Part shown: positions 44,375-52,261 of the stretch, in pieces
Position numbering within the stretch: the stretch's first letter is position 1
Layout: each line of letters begins with the position of its first letter
Source of the DNA: Phragmitibacter sp965284365
Lineage (GTDB): Bacteria; Verrucomicrobiota; Verrucomicrobiia; Verrucomicrobiales; Verrucomicrobiaceae
NCBI GenBank assembly: GCA_965284365.1
Contig: OZ260079.1
Span: forward strand, 2,108,001-2,172,000
Direction of reading: 5' to 3'
Length of the DNA stretch: 64,000 nucleotides
The notes under the pieces: generated by a model
Database searches by the model: none
What the model was told of the DNA's origin: nothing
The model's input: the letters and a program-made list of their open reading frames with translations, nothing else
Translations under genes and position numbers: made by a program

Positions 44375-45781
44375 ATGCACGCGCCCACTCCTGACTCGAA
44401 CGGCACCCCGCACAGACCCTGTCTACAATCCTTCACCATTCTTGTCCTGACCCTCTGGCTGGTCTCCACCACTCCCCTCAAAGCAGAGCTCAAACTCGTC
44501 ACCTTTGATGTCGATGCCACCCCGGCGGTCGGCGCATTAATGGCTTACAATCCTGTCAAGCGACTGGACGAACTCACGCTCCGTTGTCGCGGCATCGTCT
44601 TGTTAGGCAAAGATCAGCCCATTGTCCTCTGCGCCGTGGATTGGATTGGCATTGCCAATGAAGGTCATGACGTCTTTCGTGCGGAACTCGCCAAAGCTGC
44701 CGGCACCGTCCCGGATCGCGTCGCCGTTCATGCCATCCATCAGCATGATGCGCCCGGCTGCGACTTTACCGCGGAGAAAATCATCCACGAAGTCGGGGTC
44801 CAGGGTTACTCCCGTTACGATGGCACCTTCCATCGTGAAGTCCTTAAAAAGGCCACTGACGCGATTCGCGCTGCCTTGCCCAGTGCTCAGCCTATCACGC
44901 ACTACGGTCATGGCTCTGCAGCCGTGAAGGAGGTGGCGTCAAACCGCCGCGTCGAGCGTCTCCCCGGCGGTCATATCGGCCGCATGCGCGGCAGTTCCAA
45001 TAAGATCCCCGAACTTACAGCCCTGCCTGAAGGACTCATCGATCCGAATGTCCAGCTTCTCAGCTTCTGGAATGGAGACGCCCCGGTTGCCGTACTCAGT
45101 TTCTATGCCTGCCATCCGCAGAGCTATTATCGTACTGGTGTACCTAGCCCCGACTTTCCCGGTATCGCACGTTTCATCCGTGGTCAGGATCTTAACACGG
45201 CCTTGCATGTGCACTTCAACGGCGCTGGCGGAAACGTCGCCGCTGGAAAATACAACGACGGCACCCAGCCCACGCGCATGCTGCTTGCCCAGCGTCTCGC
45301 CGCTGGCATGCGTGAAGCTTTTGAAAAGACAGTAAAAACACCCGTGACAGAGGCCGACATCGATTGGTCCAGCATCCCCGTATCGCTTCCACTCGCGGCG
45401 CACCTCAATGAGGAAGCACTGATCGCCAAGCTCAAAGCCGATCCTCCTAGAGGATACATCTCCCTCGCAGATCAGCTGGCCTGGCTCCGTTGGGTCAAAT
45501 CAGGCCGACAGATTGATATCACCTGTCTGAAAGTTGGCGGCACCCGCATGTTACATATGCCCGGCGAACTCTTTGTGGAATACCAGCTTGCCGCCCAGGC
45601 CATGCGTCCAGATCTCCGCGTCATGATGGCCGCCTATGGTCAATATGGCCCCGGCTACATAGGAACCGATGCCTCCTATGCCGAAGGCGGTTACGAAACC
45701 GGTCCCACATCCTCCAACGTTGCCCCCGGCGTTGAACCCATCCTCATGAATGCCATGAAGCAGCTCTTGGAAGCGAAGTGA
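44375..45781 (+). CDS. Secreted neutral/alkaline ceramidase-like protein
   Basis: The 468-residue protein has a signal peptide (FTILVLTLWLVSTTPLKAE). The mature part begins LKLVTFDVDATPAVGALMAY and contains RGIVLLGKDQPIVLCAVDWIGI, DRVAVHAIHQHDAPGCD (metal-type His pair) and VLSFYACHPQSYYRTG. These fit the N-terminal catalytic-like domain of the neutral/non-lysosomal ceramidase family and the many PVC proteins annotated as such. A true ceramidase has an additional C-terminal Ig-like domain that is not seen; the real substrate is unknown. The gene is flanked by intergenic repeat-like DNA on both sides. Confidence 0.75.
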   Translation: MHAPTPDSNGTPHRPCLQSFTILVLTLWLVSTTPLKAELKLVTFDVDATPAVGALMAYNPVKRLDELTLRCRGIVLLGKDQPIVLCAVDWIGIANEGHDVFRAELAKAAGTVPDRVAVHAIHQHDAPGCDFTAEKIIHEVGVQGYSRYDGTFHREVLKKATDAIRAALPSAQPITHYGHGSAAVKEVASNRRVERLPGGHIGRMRGSSNKIPELTALPEGLIDPNVQLLSFWNGDAPVAVLSFYACHPQSYYRTGVPSPDFPGIARFIRGQDLNTALHVHFNGAGGNVAAGKYNDGTQPTRMLLAQRLAAGMREAFEKTVKTPVTEADIDWSSIPVSLPLAAHLNEEALIAKLKADPPRGYISLADQLAWLRWVKSGRQIDITCLKVGGTRMLHMPGELFVEYQLAAQAMRPDLRVMMAAYGQYGPGYIGTDASYAEGGYETGPTSSNVAPGVEPILMNAMKQLLEAK

Positions 45782-45834
45782 AATCAATAGAGGCGCATCC
45801 GTTTAGTTCTTCAAAATCCCACCAATCCTCACCC

Positions 45835-45960
45835 CTTCGTAACTTCGCGTCTTCGTGGTCCAATAATCAGTTGCGCCTCACGCGCTCAATTGCACGCAAA
45901 ACAACCAGCAAAACCTTCGTGTTTCCTCCTGCGTCGGGCTGCGCAGCGCGCCTTCGCGGT
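45835..45960. repeat. Short imperfect CTTCGCG-type tandem repeats
   Basis: The non-coding stretch between the ceramidase-like gene and the GT9-like gene contains CTTCGTAACTTCGCGTCTTC (from 45835) and, from 45914, a CTTCGTG... copy that ends in CCTTCGCGGTAAG and is interrupted by GC-rich bases. The same phrase recurs at 47005-47034. Confidence 0.5.
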
Positions 45961-46009
45961 AAGAACAATCGCCCTTGCCTCCACGCAATGATGGAATTAC
46001 GACCTCACA

Positions 46010-46837
46010 ATGCAGGTCACTCTCTTCTCTGGCGGCCTCGGCGATGTCATCCGAGCGTGTTACAACACTCGCTCCTACCAGTTTCTCTGTGAGACTCAGG
46101 AAACCGTCGCCATCGTCTCTGCATCGCACAATCCCTTCACGACCGAGATCTTCCGGCATCATCAAAATGCCCGGCACTTCCTCCTCCTCGATCTCGCCCA
46201 CAAGTACGCCGAGTATTTTTCCGCTGGCCTCCGCGGCGCAGACATCAGCCTGGCCCTCTGTGAGTTTGCCGGACTCGACTATGCAAACATCGTTCGCGGT
46301 CGCATCACGGGATACACCCCGACCTTCGATGCCCCTGACAATGTCCCATCCCAGGATCACATCGTCTTCCAGCCCTTCGCAGGCAGCGTGACGGATCGAA
46401 CCTGGCCCCCGCACCTCATCGAGCGTGTTGCTGCCATCCTTCGACGTTTGCCCTGCCAGGTTTACCTCGTCACGCGCAGCTACCCTCGCATCAGTTTCGC
46501 GCAGGATGACTCCCTCATTCATGGCATTGAAGACGGCGCTCCCTATGCCGGCGGCAACATCACCATTCTCAGTGATCTATCCGCTCCCGCCTCAATCAAC
46601 CTCGTCAAAACCGCCCGCGCTTTCATCGGCAGTTGGTCCAGCCTCCACCAGGTCGCCTGGCTCGAAAATAAGCCCGTCGCTGTCTTCTATCCTCCCAACT
46701 ATTACGACGTCAGAAATCGCACCGGCTATGCCTTCGGCCTCGACCGCACCAACACCTATGCCCGCGATTTCAAATCCATCACAGACAACGAGCTGCAGGC
46801 CTTCCTCAATCAATGGTGCCTGCATCCTACATCCTGA
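46010..46837 (+). CDS. Glycosyltransferase family 9 (heptosyltransferase)-like protein
   Basis: The 275-residue protein starts with VTLFSGGLGDVIRACYNT, the family-9/ADP-heptose:LPS transferase-type N terminus (x-G-G-x-G-D-x). It continues with strands and ends with ILSDLSAPASINLVKTARAFIGSWSSLHQVAWLENKPVAVFYP, the GT9-type C-terminal Rossmann half with its 'G..S...H.A' pattern. It is shorter than typical heptosyltransferases (about 330-350), so it may be a divergent or reduced member. The sugar donor and acceptor are unknown. The gene is flanked on both sides by CTTCGCG repeats. Confidence 0.7.
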   Translation: MQVTLFSGGLGDVIRACYNTRSYQFLCETQETVAIVSASHNPFTTEIFRHHQNARHFLLLDLAHKYAEYFSAGLRGADISLALCEFAGLDYANIVRGRITGYTPTFDAPDNVPSQDHIVFQPFAGSVTDRTWPPHLIERVAAILRRLPCQVYLVTRSYPRISFAQDDSLIHGIEDGAPYAGGNITILSDLSAPASINLVKTARAFIGSWSSLHQVAWLENKPVAVFYPPNYYDVRNRTGYAFGLDRTNTYARDFKSITDNELQAFLNQWCLHPTS

Positions 46838-47004
46838 ACCCTAACACGTCGCTGCGCCTACCAATTCATTTATGCCGACTGACTTTTCGGAGTGCTGAGA
46901 TGGCGCAAAGCGCCTTCTCAGCTTCCCCAAGACGTTGCTGCCCATTGTCATCCAAGCAACCACGACCAAGGCAAACTCACCCCCTCAGTCCTTCCTAAAA
47001 AAAT

Positions 47005-47034
47005 CTTCGCGCCTTCGCGTCTTCGCGGTGAAAA
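47005..47034. repeat. CTTCGCG-type tandem repeat copy
   Basis: Three tandem copies of a CTTCGCG(C/T) unit followed by GGTGAAAA occupy this intergenic site. The same phrase is found at 45835-45960, so the copies bracket the GT9-like gene. Confidence 0.55.
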
Positions 47035-47080
47035 TCTCATGCATTCCCGCCCACGCGCACGACCACGGCACATCACTCCC

Positions 47081-49099
47081 CTACACACTGTAGTTCCTGG
47101 TCACCGAGAACCACTCATGCTGTTCCTCGATCATCATCCGCTCCGCCTGCTCAATCAATCGCAACCGGCTCGGCATCGCCTCACAAGATTCCAGTGTGCC
47201 CGCTAGCCGCAGCAAATAGTGGTGCATCTCATCATACCGGCTCGCTCGTCGCCGGCAGTCGCTGATCGTGATGTTCCCAAGGGCATATGTCGCAAAGAAG
47301 GGAGCGATGATTGCGATCGCCGCTACCCATGCCATAGGCTGAAAGAGCTCCCAATAGTGTTCTCCCGAGACTTCATGCGGCCCCAACACATGCTTCAACT
47401 TGTAGCCCAGCAGAATCAGACCGCAGCCGATCGCAGTCCACAAAGAAACATGAAAACACACGAGCCACCATCGCTCGTCACGGAGAGCCTCCCACCGTTT
47501 CTTCCCATAATGGGCCGCTTGGTCTTTCAGCCGAATCTCAATGTAAACACCACATGCCTCGCGGAATTTGGCTTCGGTCAGCGTTTCTCCCGGTCTGATT
47601 TCCCTTGGCGGCTCGGCATTCGCTCGCATGGTTGGCTCAGCGAGATCGCGCAGCAATCGTAGACTGCGGATCAGGCGTTTCACCTTGGGAAAGTCTTCTT
47701 CGTCCAGGGCATCTAGCGGCTGTTTGGGAAGGTCCCAGCGTCCTAAAGCTCCCCGGCACACTTCCGCAAGAATGCGGTGGTGAACCCAATTGTCCCTCGC
47801 GCCTTCATGATGCAGATGCTTTTCCATCCGCATCGCCATAAATGCGAACAGGGGCTTCACGGCGGCCAGGCAGGCCAGCAGCCAGAGCAGAGCCTGCCCT
47901 GCCACTCTCCAATCATGCAGCGTGTTCCATTGCTGCTGATTCATGTGCAGCACGGTCGCGAAGACGGCGGCAATACTACTGGCCAGCAGATGCCATCGTA
48001 AGGTCTTGCTCAGCCCGCCTTGAGTCCGCGTTTGGAAGTGCATCGCTTCCTTGTCCAGCCAGCCTAAAAGCTCCTTCACGGTGGAAGTGCCAGTGGCGTC
48101 CTTGGGTAGTTCACCATGTTTGGTTACCAAAGCCTTGATCAATGGGGTGATCACCGGATCCACAAACAGTTCCCGGCCTGCATTTGGAATCACCAGCTTA
48201 GGTTTCACCTCTGTCCCGCCATCGTTGGCATTGACGAAGAGACATGGCCGCTTTGATGCCAGCGCATACCGCACCATGGCAATCGTTCCTGCACGGTGAG
48301 TTGTGATATTCGGCCGCATCACAGGGGTCATTGGCGGCAGATCAGGAGGCTGCTCCTGCTTCATGTTTTTCTTATTGCGCCCTAGCTTTCGACTCCAGGA
48401 CTCCCACTCGCTTTGGACTCCTTCGCTCTTCTGCGTCCAGGCCGCTTTTTCCAACTCCCAAGTCTTCTCAGCCTCCACAAGGTTATCCCACTCCGCCTGC
48501 GTCACCACAAAGACCATCACATCAGATTCATCAACGGTTCGGTAGCCACACCAGGCATAGGCCTCGTCCAGTTGCTTCTCGAGTTCAGCTTCGAGTTCCC
48601 TTTGGCGTGCTGCATCCGCTTCATTGATGTCGGCGAAATTCACATTGCCCGACTCGTTCACATTGAGCCCTTCTCCCAGATAGCTTTGCTTGAGGCAATG
48701 CTCCGCAACTGCACGCCGCGCCGATTTCTCTTCGCTTTCAGCATCTTTTAGATCAAGGCGAAAAAAGTCTTCCTGTTCAAATGGAAGCAATCCTTTCCAC
48801 GGAATTACTTCGCTTTTGGCATGGCTCTGCCCTTCGTCAAGGAGCAGACATGCTTGCGCAAAAAGCACGTCCCCGCCACGAGCCACGGATGATACCCCCG
48901 TTAGCTTTGAAGCTTGTTCTGCCGCAGCATCCTTCAAGAAATCCAACGTCCGGCGCAGCCCTGCCCGCACATTGTTCTCCTGCTCTCGCGTCAGCATCCG
49001 CTTCCCAGAAAAACCAATGGTCCAAAGAAGCGGCGTGCGTGTCGTCCCCGCAGTGGTTAGCTCGCTTTGCTCGTCGCGGTTGGTGCTGCTGGTTTTCAT
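47081..49099 (-). CDS. SLOG domain plus SLATT-like transmembrane protein
   Basis: The 672-residue protein has a Rossmann-type SLOG domain. IGFSGKRML (28-36), GVSSVARGGDVLFAQACL (68-85), LLPFEQEDFFRLDL (104-117), YRTVDESDVMVFVV (186-199) and HRAGTIAMVRYALASKRPC (268-286) follow the SLOG ligand-pocket order. A charged helical insert occupies about 207-265. Two membrane segments (368-388, 399-423), a helical region and two further ones (545-566, 590-612) follow. The last part, YIEIRLKDQAAHYGKKRWEA with a hydrophobic pair and a C-terminal Arg/Tyr-rich helix, resembles SLATT/DUF4231. SLOG senses nucleotide-derived ligands and SLATT is a predicted pore-type effector (established proposal for conflict systems). 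The function here is inferred. No cyclase or NUDIX partner is adjacent. Confidence 0.75.
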   Translation of the reverse strand: MKTSSTNRDEQSELTTAGTTRTPLLWTIGFSGKRMLTREQENNVRAGLRRTLDFLKDAAAEQASKLTGVSSVARGGDVLFAQACLLLDEGQSHAKSEVIPWKGLLPFEQEDFFRLDLKDAESEEKSARRAVAEHCLKQSYLGEGLNVNESGNVNFADINEADAARQRELEAELEKQLDEAYAWCGYRTVDESDVMVFVVTQAEWDNLVEAEKTWELEKAAWTQKSEGVQSEWESWSRKLGRNKKNMKQEQPPDLPPMTPVMRPNITTHRAGTIAMVRYALASKRPCLFVNANDGGTEVKPKLVIPNAGRELFVDPVITPLIKALVTKHGELPKDATGTSTVKELLGWLDKEAMHFQTRTQGGLSKTLRWHLLASSIAAVFATVLHMNQQQWNTLHDWRVAGQALLWLLACLAAVKPLFAFMAMRMEKHLHHEGARDNWVHHRILAEVCRGALGRWDLPKQPLDALDEEDFPKVKRLIRSLRLLRDLAEPTMRANAEPPREIRPGETLTEAKFREACGVYIEIRLKDQAAHYGKKRWEALRDERWWLVCFHVSLWTAIGCGLILLGYKLKHVLGPHEVSGEHYWELFQPMAWVAAIAIIAPFFATYALGNITISDCRRRASRYDEMHHYLLRLAGTLESCEAMPSRLRLIEQAERMMIEEQHEWFSVTRNYSV

Positions 49100-49264
49100 G
49101 ACGGCGCTTCAGTCGTGTATGTGGAAATGCATGAAGCCGCATCTCAACACATTCACAGCAACGCATACAACAGCTTCCGCATCAACAAAACTTCTGACGA
49201 CGTCATCCCCGACAAACCTTATCAGCGAAATCCGTTCACACTTGTGGCACGCCTCACGACTCCC

Positions 49265-49298
49265 AAAAAAAAGCGTCCCGGGTGATCCCCAGAACGCT
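49265..49298 (-). terminator. Rho-independent terminator of the OmpA-type gene
   Basis: Read on the minus strand, AGCGTTCTGGGG... pairs with ...CCCGGGACGCT (49272-49298; 11 pairs with three wobbles) and is followed by eight T residues (49265-49272 on the plus strand as A-run). It lies 38 bp downstream of the OmpA-type stop. Confidence 0.85.
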
Positions 49299-49335
49299 CG
49301 AAATGGATGGCTTATATTCCGCTTATTGCACGGAA

Positions 49336-50211
49336 CTACTGGGTCCGCACGACCAGCACTCTGCGGTCTTGTTGCAATTGGTCCTCTGTGCCTTCAGGAT
49401 ATTGCGGATAGCTCTCTCCGTATCCATAAGCCACCAGGTTTGCAGGCGGGACACCATAGGATTGGGTCAACTCTGTAAAAATACGACCTGCCCGTGCGGC
49501 TGAAAGCTGCATGTTGTGATCATCTGTCCCTTCCGTGCTGGTATGCCCTTCGATCTCGAAACGTGCATTTGGATCAGCCGCCACAATCTCTTTAATCGCT
49601 CCTGCTGTTTCCTGCAGGGCTGCTGCAGATTGCTGATCCAACAACTGATCAGTATCAACAACAAACAAAACCGGCAGAGTCATGTAATTCAGCTCCCTGG
49701 TTTCAGTTTCCGTTTCCACCACCACGACCTGCCGCTGCGGTTCATAACGCCGGGTGATGATGTTTGGCGGAGGTGCTACCGCTGGCGAGATGGTAATGTT
49801 GGAAGGTATGGGGGCAGGCCGTGGAATGACGCGCGCGCCCGGTCTCGGTGCAGCAGGGCGCCCCGGTGCTATGGCCACGGCTTTTGGCGGAGCACCCAGG
49901 CGTTGTCTCACGGTGTCCCGGGCAAGGGGCGCAACTGGCCGGGCGGCCGGGGTTGCGGCTGGTTTGACGGCGGCAGGTCCGCCCGGAACTGCGGGCGCTG
50001 CTGGGCGGCCTGGCTGCGGCTGTTGTCTGACAGGAGCCCCCGGGCCAGCTTGGCCAGGACCAGCTTGGCCAGGACCGCGTTGGCCGGGCCCATCCGGGCG
50101 GCCATCGCCATCGCGGTCTCGGCCGGGTCCGGGGCCAGGTCCTTGGGCGAGCGCCGCTTGTCCGAGGAGAGCGGCTAGTGAACAGGTTAAAAAGAAGGGT
50201 GTGCGTTTCAT
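49336..50211 (-). CDS. OmpA-family C-terminal domain protein with Gly/Pro-rich linker
   Basis: The 291-residue protein has a signal peptide (MKRTPFFLTCSLAALLGQAALAQ in two parts: MKRTPFFLT and CSLAALLGQAALA), then a Gly/Pro/Gln/Arg/Asp-rich low-complexity region (about 23-135) with RDRDGDGRPDGPGQ and GPGQAGPGQAGPGA. The C-terminal domain has VDTDQLLDQQSAAALQETA, ARFEIEGHTSTEGTDDHNMQLSAARAGRIF and GYGESYPQYPEG, typical OmpA/MotB peptidoglycan-binding motifs (NxxLSxxRAxxV replaced by NMQLSAARAGRIF). It should tether the outer envelope to peptidoglycan. It shares its signal-peptide pattern with the neighbouring GPGQG protein. Confidence 0.9.
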   Translation of the reverse strand: MKRTPFFLTCSLAALLGQAALAQGPGPGPGRDRDGDGRPDGPGQRGPGQAGPGQAGPGAPVRQQPQPGRPAAPAVPGGPAAVKPAATPAARPVAPLARDTVRQRLGAPPKAVAIAPGRPAAPRPGARVIPRPAPIPSNITISPAVAPPPNIITRRYEPQRQVVVVETETETRELNYMTLPVLFVVDTDQLLDQQSAAALQETAGAIKEIVAADPNARFEIEGHTSTEGTDDHNMQLSAARAGRIFTELTQSYGVPPANLVAYGYGESYPQYPEGTEDQLQQDRRVLVVRTQ

Positions 50212-50322
50212 AGAGGCGATTTAAAGCGTTGACGTTACCAAATGCAGTAGCAATTCGGGCAAAGTCCCGATTCCGGCTGCTAAGAACTAAACTTTTGGCT
50301 GTAGCGATCGCAAGTCTGGAGC

Positions 50323-50841
50323 TTAAAAGCCCTCAAAACCAGCGGAGCGGCTGGGGGCGGAGGGTTTGCTTGACCCACCTTGTCCAGGCCCACCTTGTCC
50401 AGGCCCACCTTGTCCAGGCCCACCTTGTCCAGGCCCACCTTGTCCAGGCCCACCTTGTCCAGGCCCACCTTGTCCAGGCCCACCTTGTCCAGGCCCACCT
50501 TGTCCAGGCCCACCTTGTCCAGGCCCACCTTGTCCAGGCCCACCTTGTCCAGGCCCACCTTGTCCAGGCCCACCTTGTCCAGGCCCACCTTGTCCAGGCC
50601 CACCTTGTCCAGGCCCACCTTGTCCAGGCCCACCTTGTCCAGGCCCACCTTGTCCAGGCCCACCTTGTCCAGGCCCACTTGGACCGCCGGGACCTTCCGG
50701 GCCACGATGGTTAGGTCCAGGACCTTGATATGGCCCGTGTCGGTCAGGGCCTTGATGAGGGCAAGGGCCGTGCGCCATGGCACGAGTTTGTCCGAGCAGC
50801 ACGGCAGTTGAGCAGATCAGAAGCAGGAGAAGGCGTTTCAT
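50323..50841 (-). CDS. Secreted GPGQG-repeat protein (collagen-like low complexity)
   Basis: The 172-residue protein starts at ATG 50841 with a signal peptide (MKRLLLLLICSTAVLLGQTRAMA) and a His/Pro/Gly stretch (HGPCPHQGPDRHGPYQGPG). It is then composed of about 20 uninterrupted GPGQG pentapeptides encoded by identical 15-bp units, and ends with Ser/Lys/Pro-rich SSKPSAPSRSAGFEGF. It has no enzymatic motif; an extracellular fibre, sheath or spacer role is an inference. The arrangement in register (15 bp, 5 codons) means copy-number change never shifts the frame. The opposite strand is also open through the repeat but is a shadow. Confidence 0.8.
   Translation of the reverse strand: MKRLLLLLICSTAVLLGQTRAMAHGPCPHQGPDRHGPYQGPGPNHRGPEGPGGPSGPGQGGPGQGGPGQGGPGQGGPGQGGPGQGGPGQGGPGQGGPGQGGPGQGGPGQGGPGQGGPGQGGPGQGGPGQGGPGQGGPGQGGPGQGGPGQGGPGQGGSSKPSAPSRSAGFEGF
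50374..50673. repeat. Minisatellite: 20 perfect 15-bp tandem repeats
   Basis: CCCACCTTGTCCAGG is repeated 20 times from 50374 to 50673 without a single base change, then degenerates (CCCACTTGGACC...). On the minus strand each unit encodes Gly-Pro-Gly-Gln-Gly. Perfect identity suggests recent expansion or constant homogenisation. Confidence 0.97.
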
Positions 50842-50952
50842 ACGGCATTGGAAGCAGGGGTTTTGGACGTCCCTTGGCAATCATCGCGAAGGGAAACGCT
50901 GCTTCGATTGACGCTGGCCAACCTCAAATATTCATGATGCGGTCTAATAAAC

Positions 50953-52194
50953 CTATTGCACGGTCCGCTGAAACCATTCCTTCTCTCCGCGCAATTGCGC
51001 CATGACCTCGCCGATAAGATAGAGCGATCCCGTTACCAACACACGCGAGTCACCTCGACGCGCGGCCGCCAACGCTTCTTCCGGCGTCGCGTGCGCGCTG
51101 CACGGCAGTTCCCGGCCCAGGATCTTCTGATATTCCTGCTTCATGGTCTCCGCGCTCTGGGCTCGGGGACTGTCGAATCCGGTGAAATGCCAGTGTGAGG
51201 CAATGGATTGCAGCGTGCGGAACACCGCATCCATGTTTTTATCCATGACCGAGCCGAATACCAAACTGGCGCGTTCTCCCGGAAAAGCCTGTTGCCAGGT
51301 TCGTACCAGCGTTGCCGCCGCGTCTGGATTATGCGCGCCGTCAATAATGAGCTGGTCATCTTCCATCCGTTGGAAGCGGCCGGGCCATTCCACGTCCTTT
51401 AAACCTTCTCTCAACATCGTGTCAGAGAGACGGAATCCGGCTGCTTTCATGGCCGACACTGCCAGCGTGGCATTCCAGAGTTGGTGCTGCCCGAACAAGC
51501 CGATCTGATATCCGCGCAGCGGAGTTGTAACAATGGTGAGTGGGGCTTCCCGTTCCCTGGCGGTCGCCGCCAGCACCTGCATGACTTCCGGCTGCTGCTT
51601 CAACGTTATCACCGGCACTCCCGGCTTGATAATCCCAGCTTTTTCCTTCGCGATCTTCGCTGCGGTGTTTCCCAGCACATGCTCATGGTCAAGACTGATG
51701 GTCGTGATCACGCAGACCTCAGGGGTGACCACATTGGTCGAGTCCAGCCGTCCCCCCATGCCGGTCTCCAGCACTACCCAATCCCGCTGGCGCTTGCGGT
51801 ACCAATCCATTGCTAACGCGAACGTCAGTTCAAAAAACGTCGGAGAGGGATCCCAGTCCTTTACAATATTCTTCAGCGGTTCGATTCCGCGTGTAATCTC
51901 GGCGGCGGAGATCGTGCGCTCGGCATCCCGGATGCGCTCGCGGAAATGTACCAAATGGGGCGAGGTAAATAGGCCGGCGTTTTCGCCTGTTGCCTTCAGC
52001 AGGCTGTGGAGGAAGGCGCATACGCTGCCTTTCCCATTGGTGCCGGCCACGTGGAAATATTTCTGCCCTTCCTTGGGCAAGCCCAATACGCCCAGCAGCT
52101 TTTTGGTGTTCTCAAGGCCCAGTTTTACCCCTCGCGACTGAGTGGCATATAGCCAGTCCAGCGCGGCGTTTTCAGAGGTAGGGGCGGGCGGCAC
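50953..52194 (-). CDS. folC: Dihydrofolate / folylpolyglutamate synthase
   Basis: The 413-residue Mur-ligase-type enzyme adds glutamates to folates (and makes dihydrofolate from dihydropteroate). YFHVAGTNGKGSVCAFLHSLL is the P-loop, LFTSPHLVHFRERI follows, and LETGMGGRLDSTNVV, SLDHEHVLGNTAAKIAKEKAGI and IIDGAHNPDAAATLV complete the FolC set. The start is GTG 52194. It is 67 bp downstream of rsmE on the minus strand. The C-terminal domain is complete (ends KEWFQRTVQ). Confidence 0.95.
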   Translation of the reverse strand: MPPAPTSENAALDWLYATQSRGVKLGLENTKKLLGVLGLPKEGQKYFHVAGTNGKGSVCAFLHSLLKATGENAGLFTSPHLVHFRERIRDAERTISAAEITRGIEPLKNIVKDWDPSPTFFELTFALAMDWYRKRQRDWVVLETGMGGRLDSTNVVTPEVCVITTISLDHEHVLGNTAAKIAKEKAGIIKPGVPVITLKQQPEVMQVLAATAREREAPLTIVTTPLRGYQIGLFGQHQLWNATLAVSAMKAAGFRLSDTMLREGLKDVEWPGRFQRMEDDQLIIDGAHNPDAAATLVRTWQQAFPGERASLVFGSVMDKNMDAVFRTLQSIASHWHFTGFDSPRAQSAETMKQEYQKILGRELPCSAHATPEEALAAARRGDSRVLVTGSLYLIGEVMAQLRGEKEWFQRTVQ

Positions 52195-52261
52195 GCGCGC
52201 ACCCTAGCGCGTCACAGGCAGGAGTCATGCACGGATTTTAGCTTTGATCGTGACAGGGCCG

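Noticed and set aside
50374..50673. CRISPR array
   Set aside because: The repeats are perfectly contiguous 15-bp units without spacers, and they encode GPGQG in a gene with a signal peptide.
50229..50811. Plus-strand open frames with HLVQA or CPGPP repeats
   Set aside because: They exist only because a 15-bp repeat without stop codons is open in every frame; they have no signal peptide or family-like sequence.
51880..51900. tRNA T-arm-like GGTTCGATTCC
   Set aside because: It lies inside folC in a conserved coding region and no cloverleaf can be built around it.
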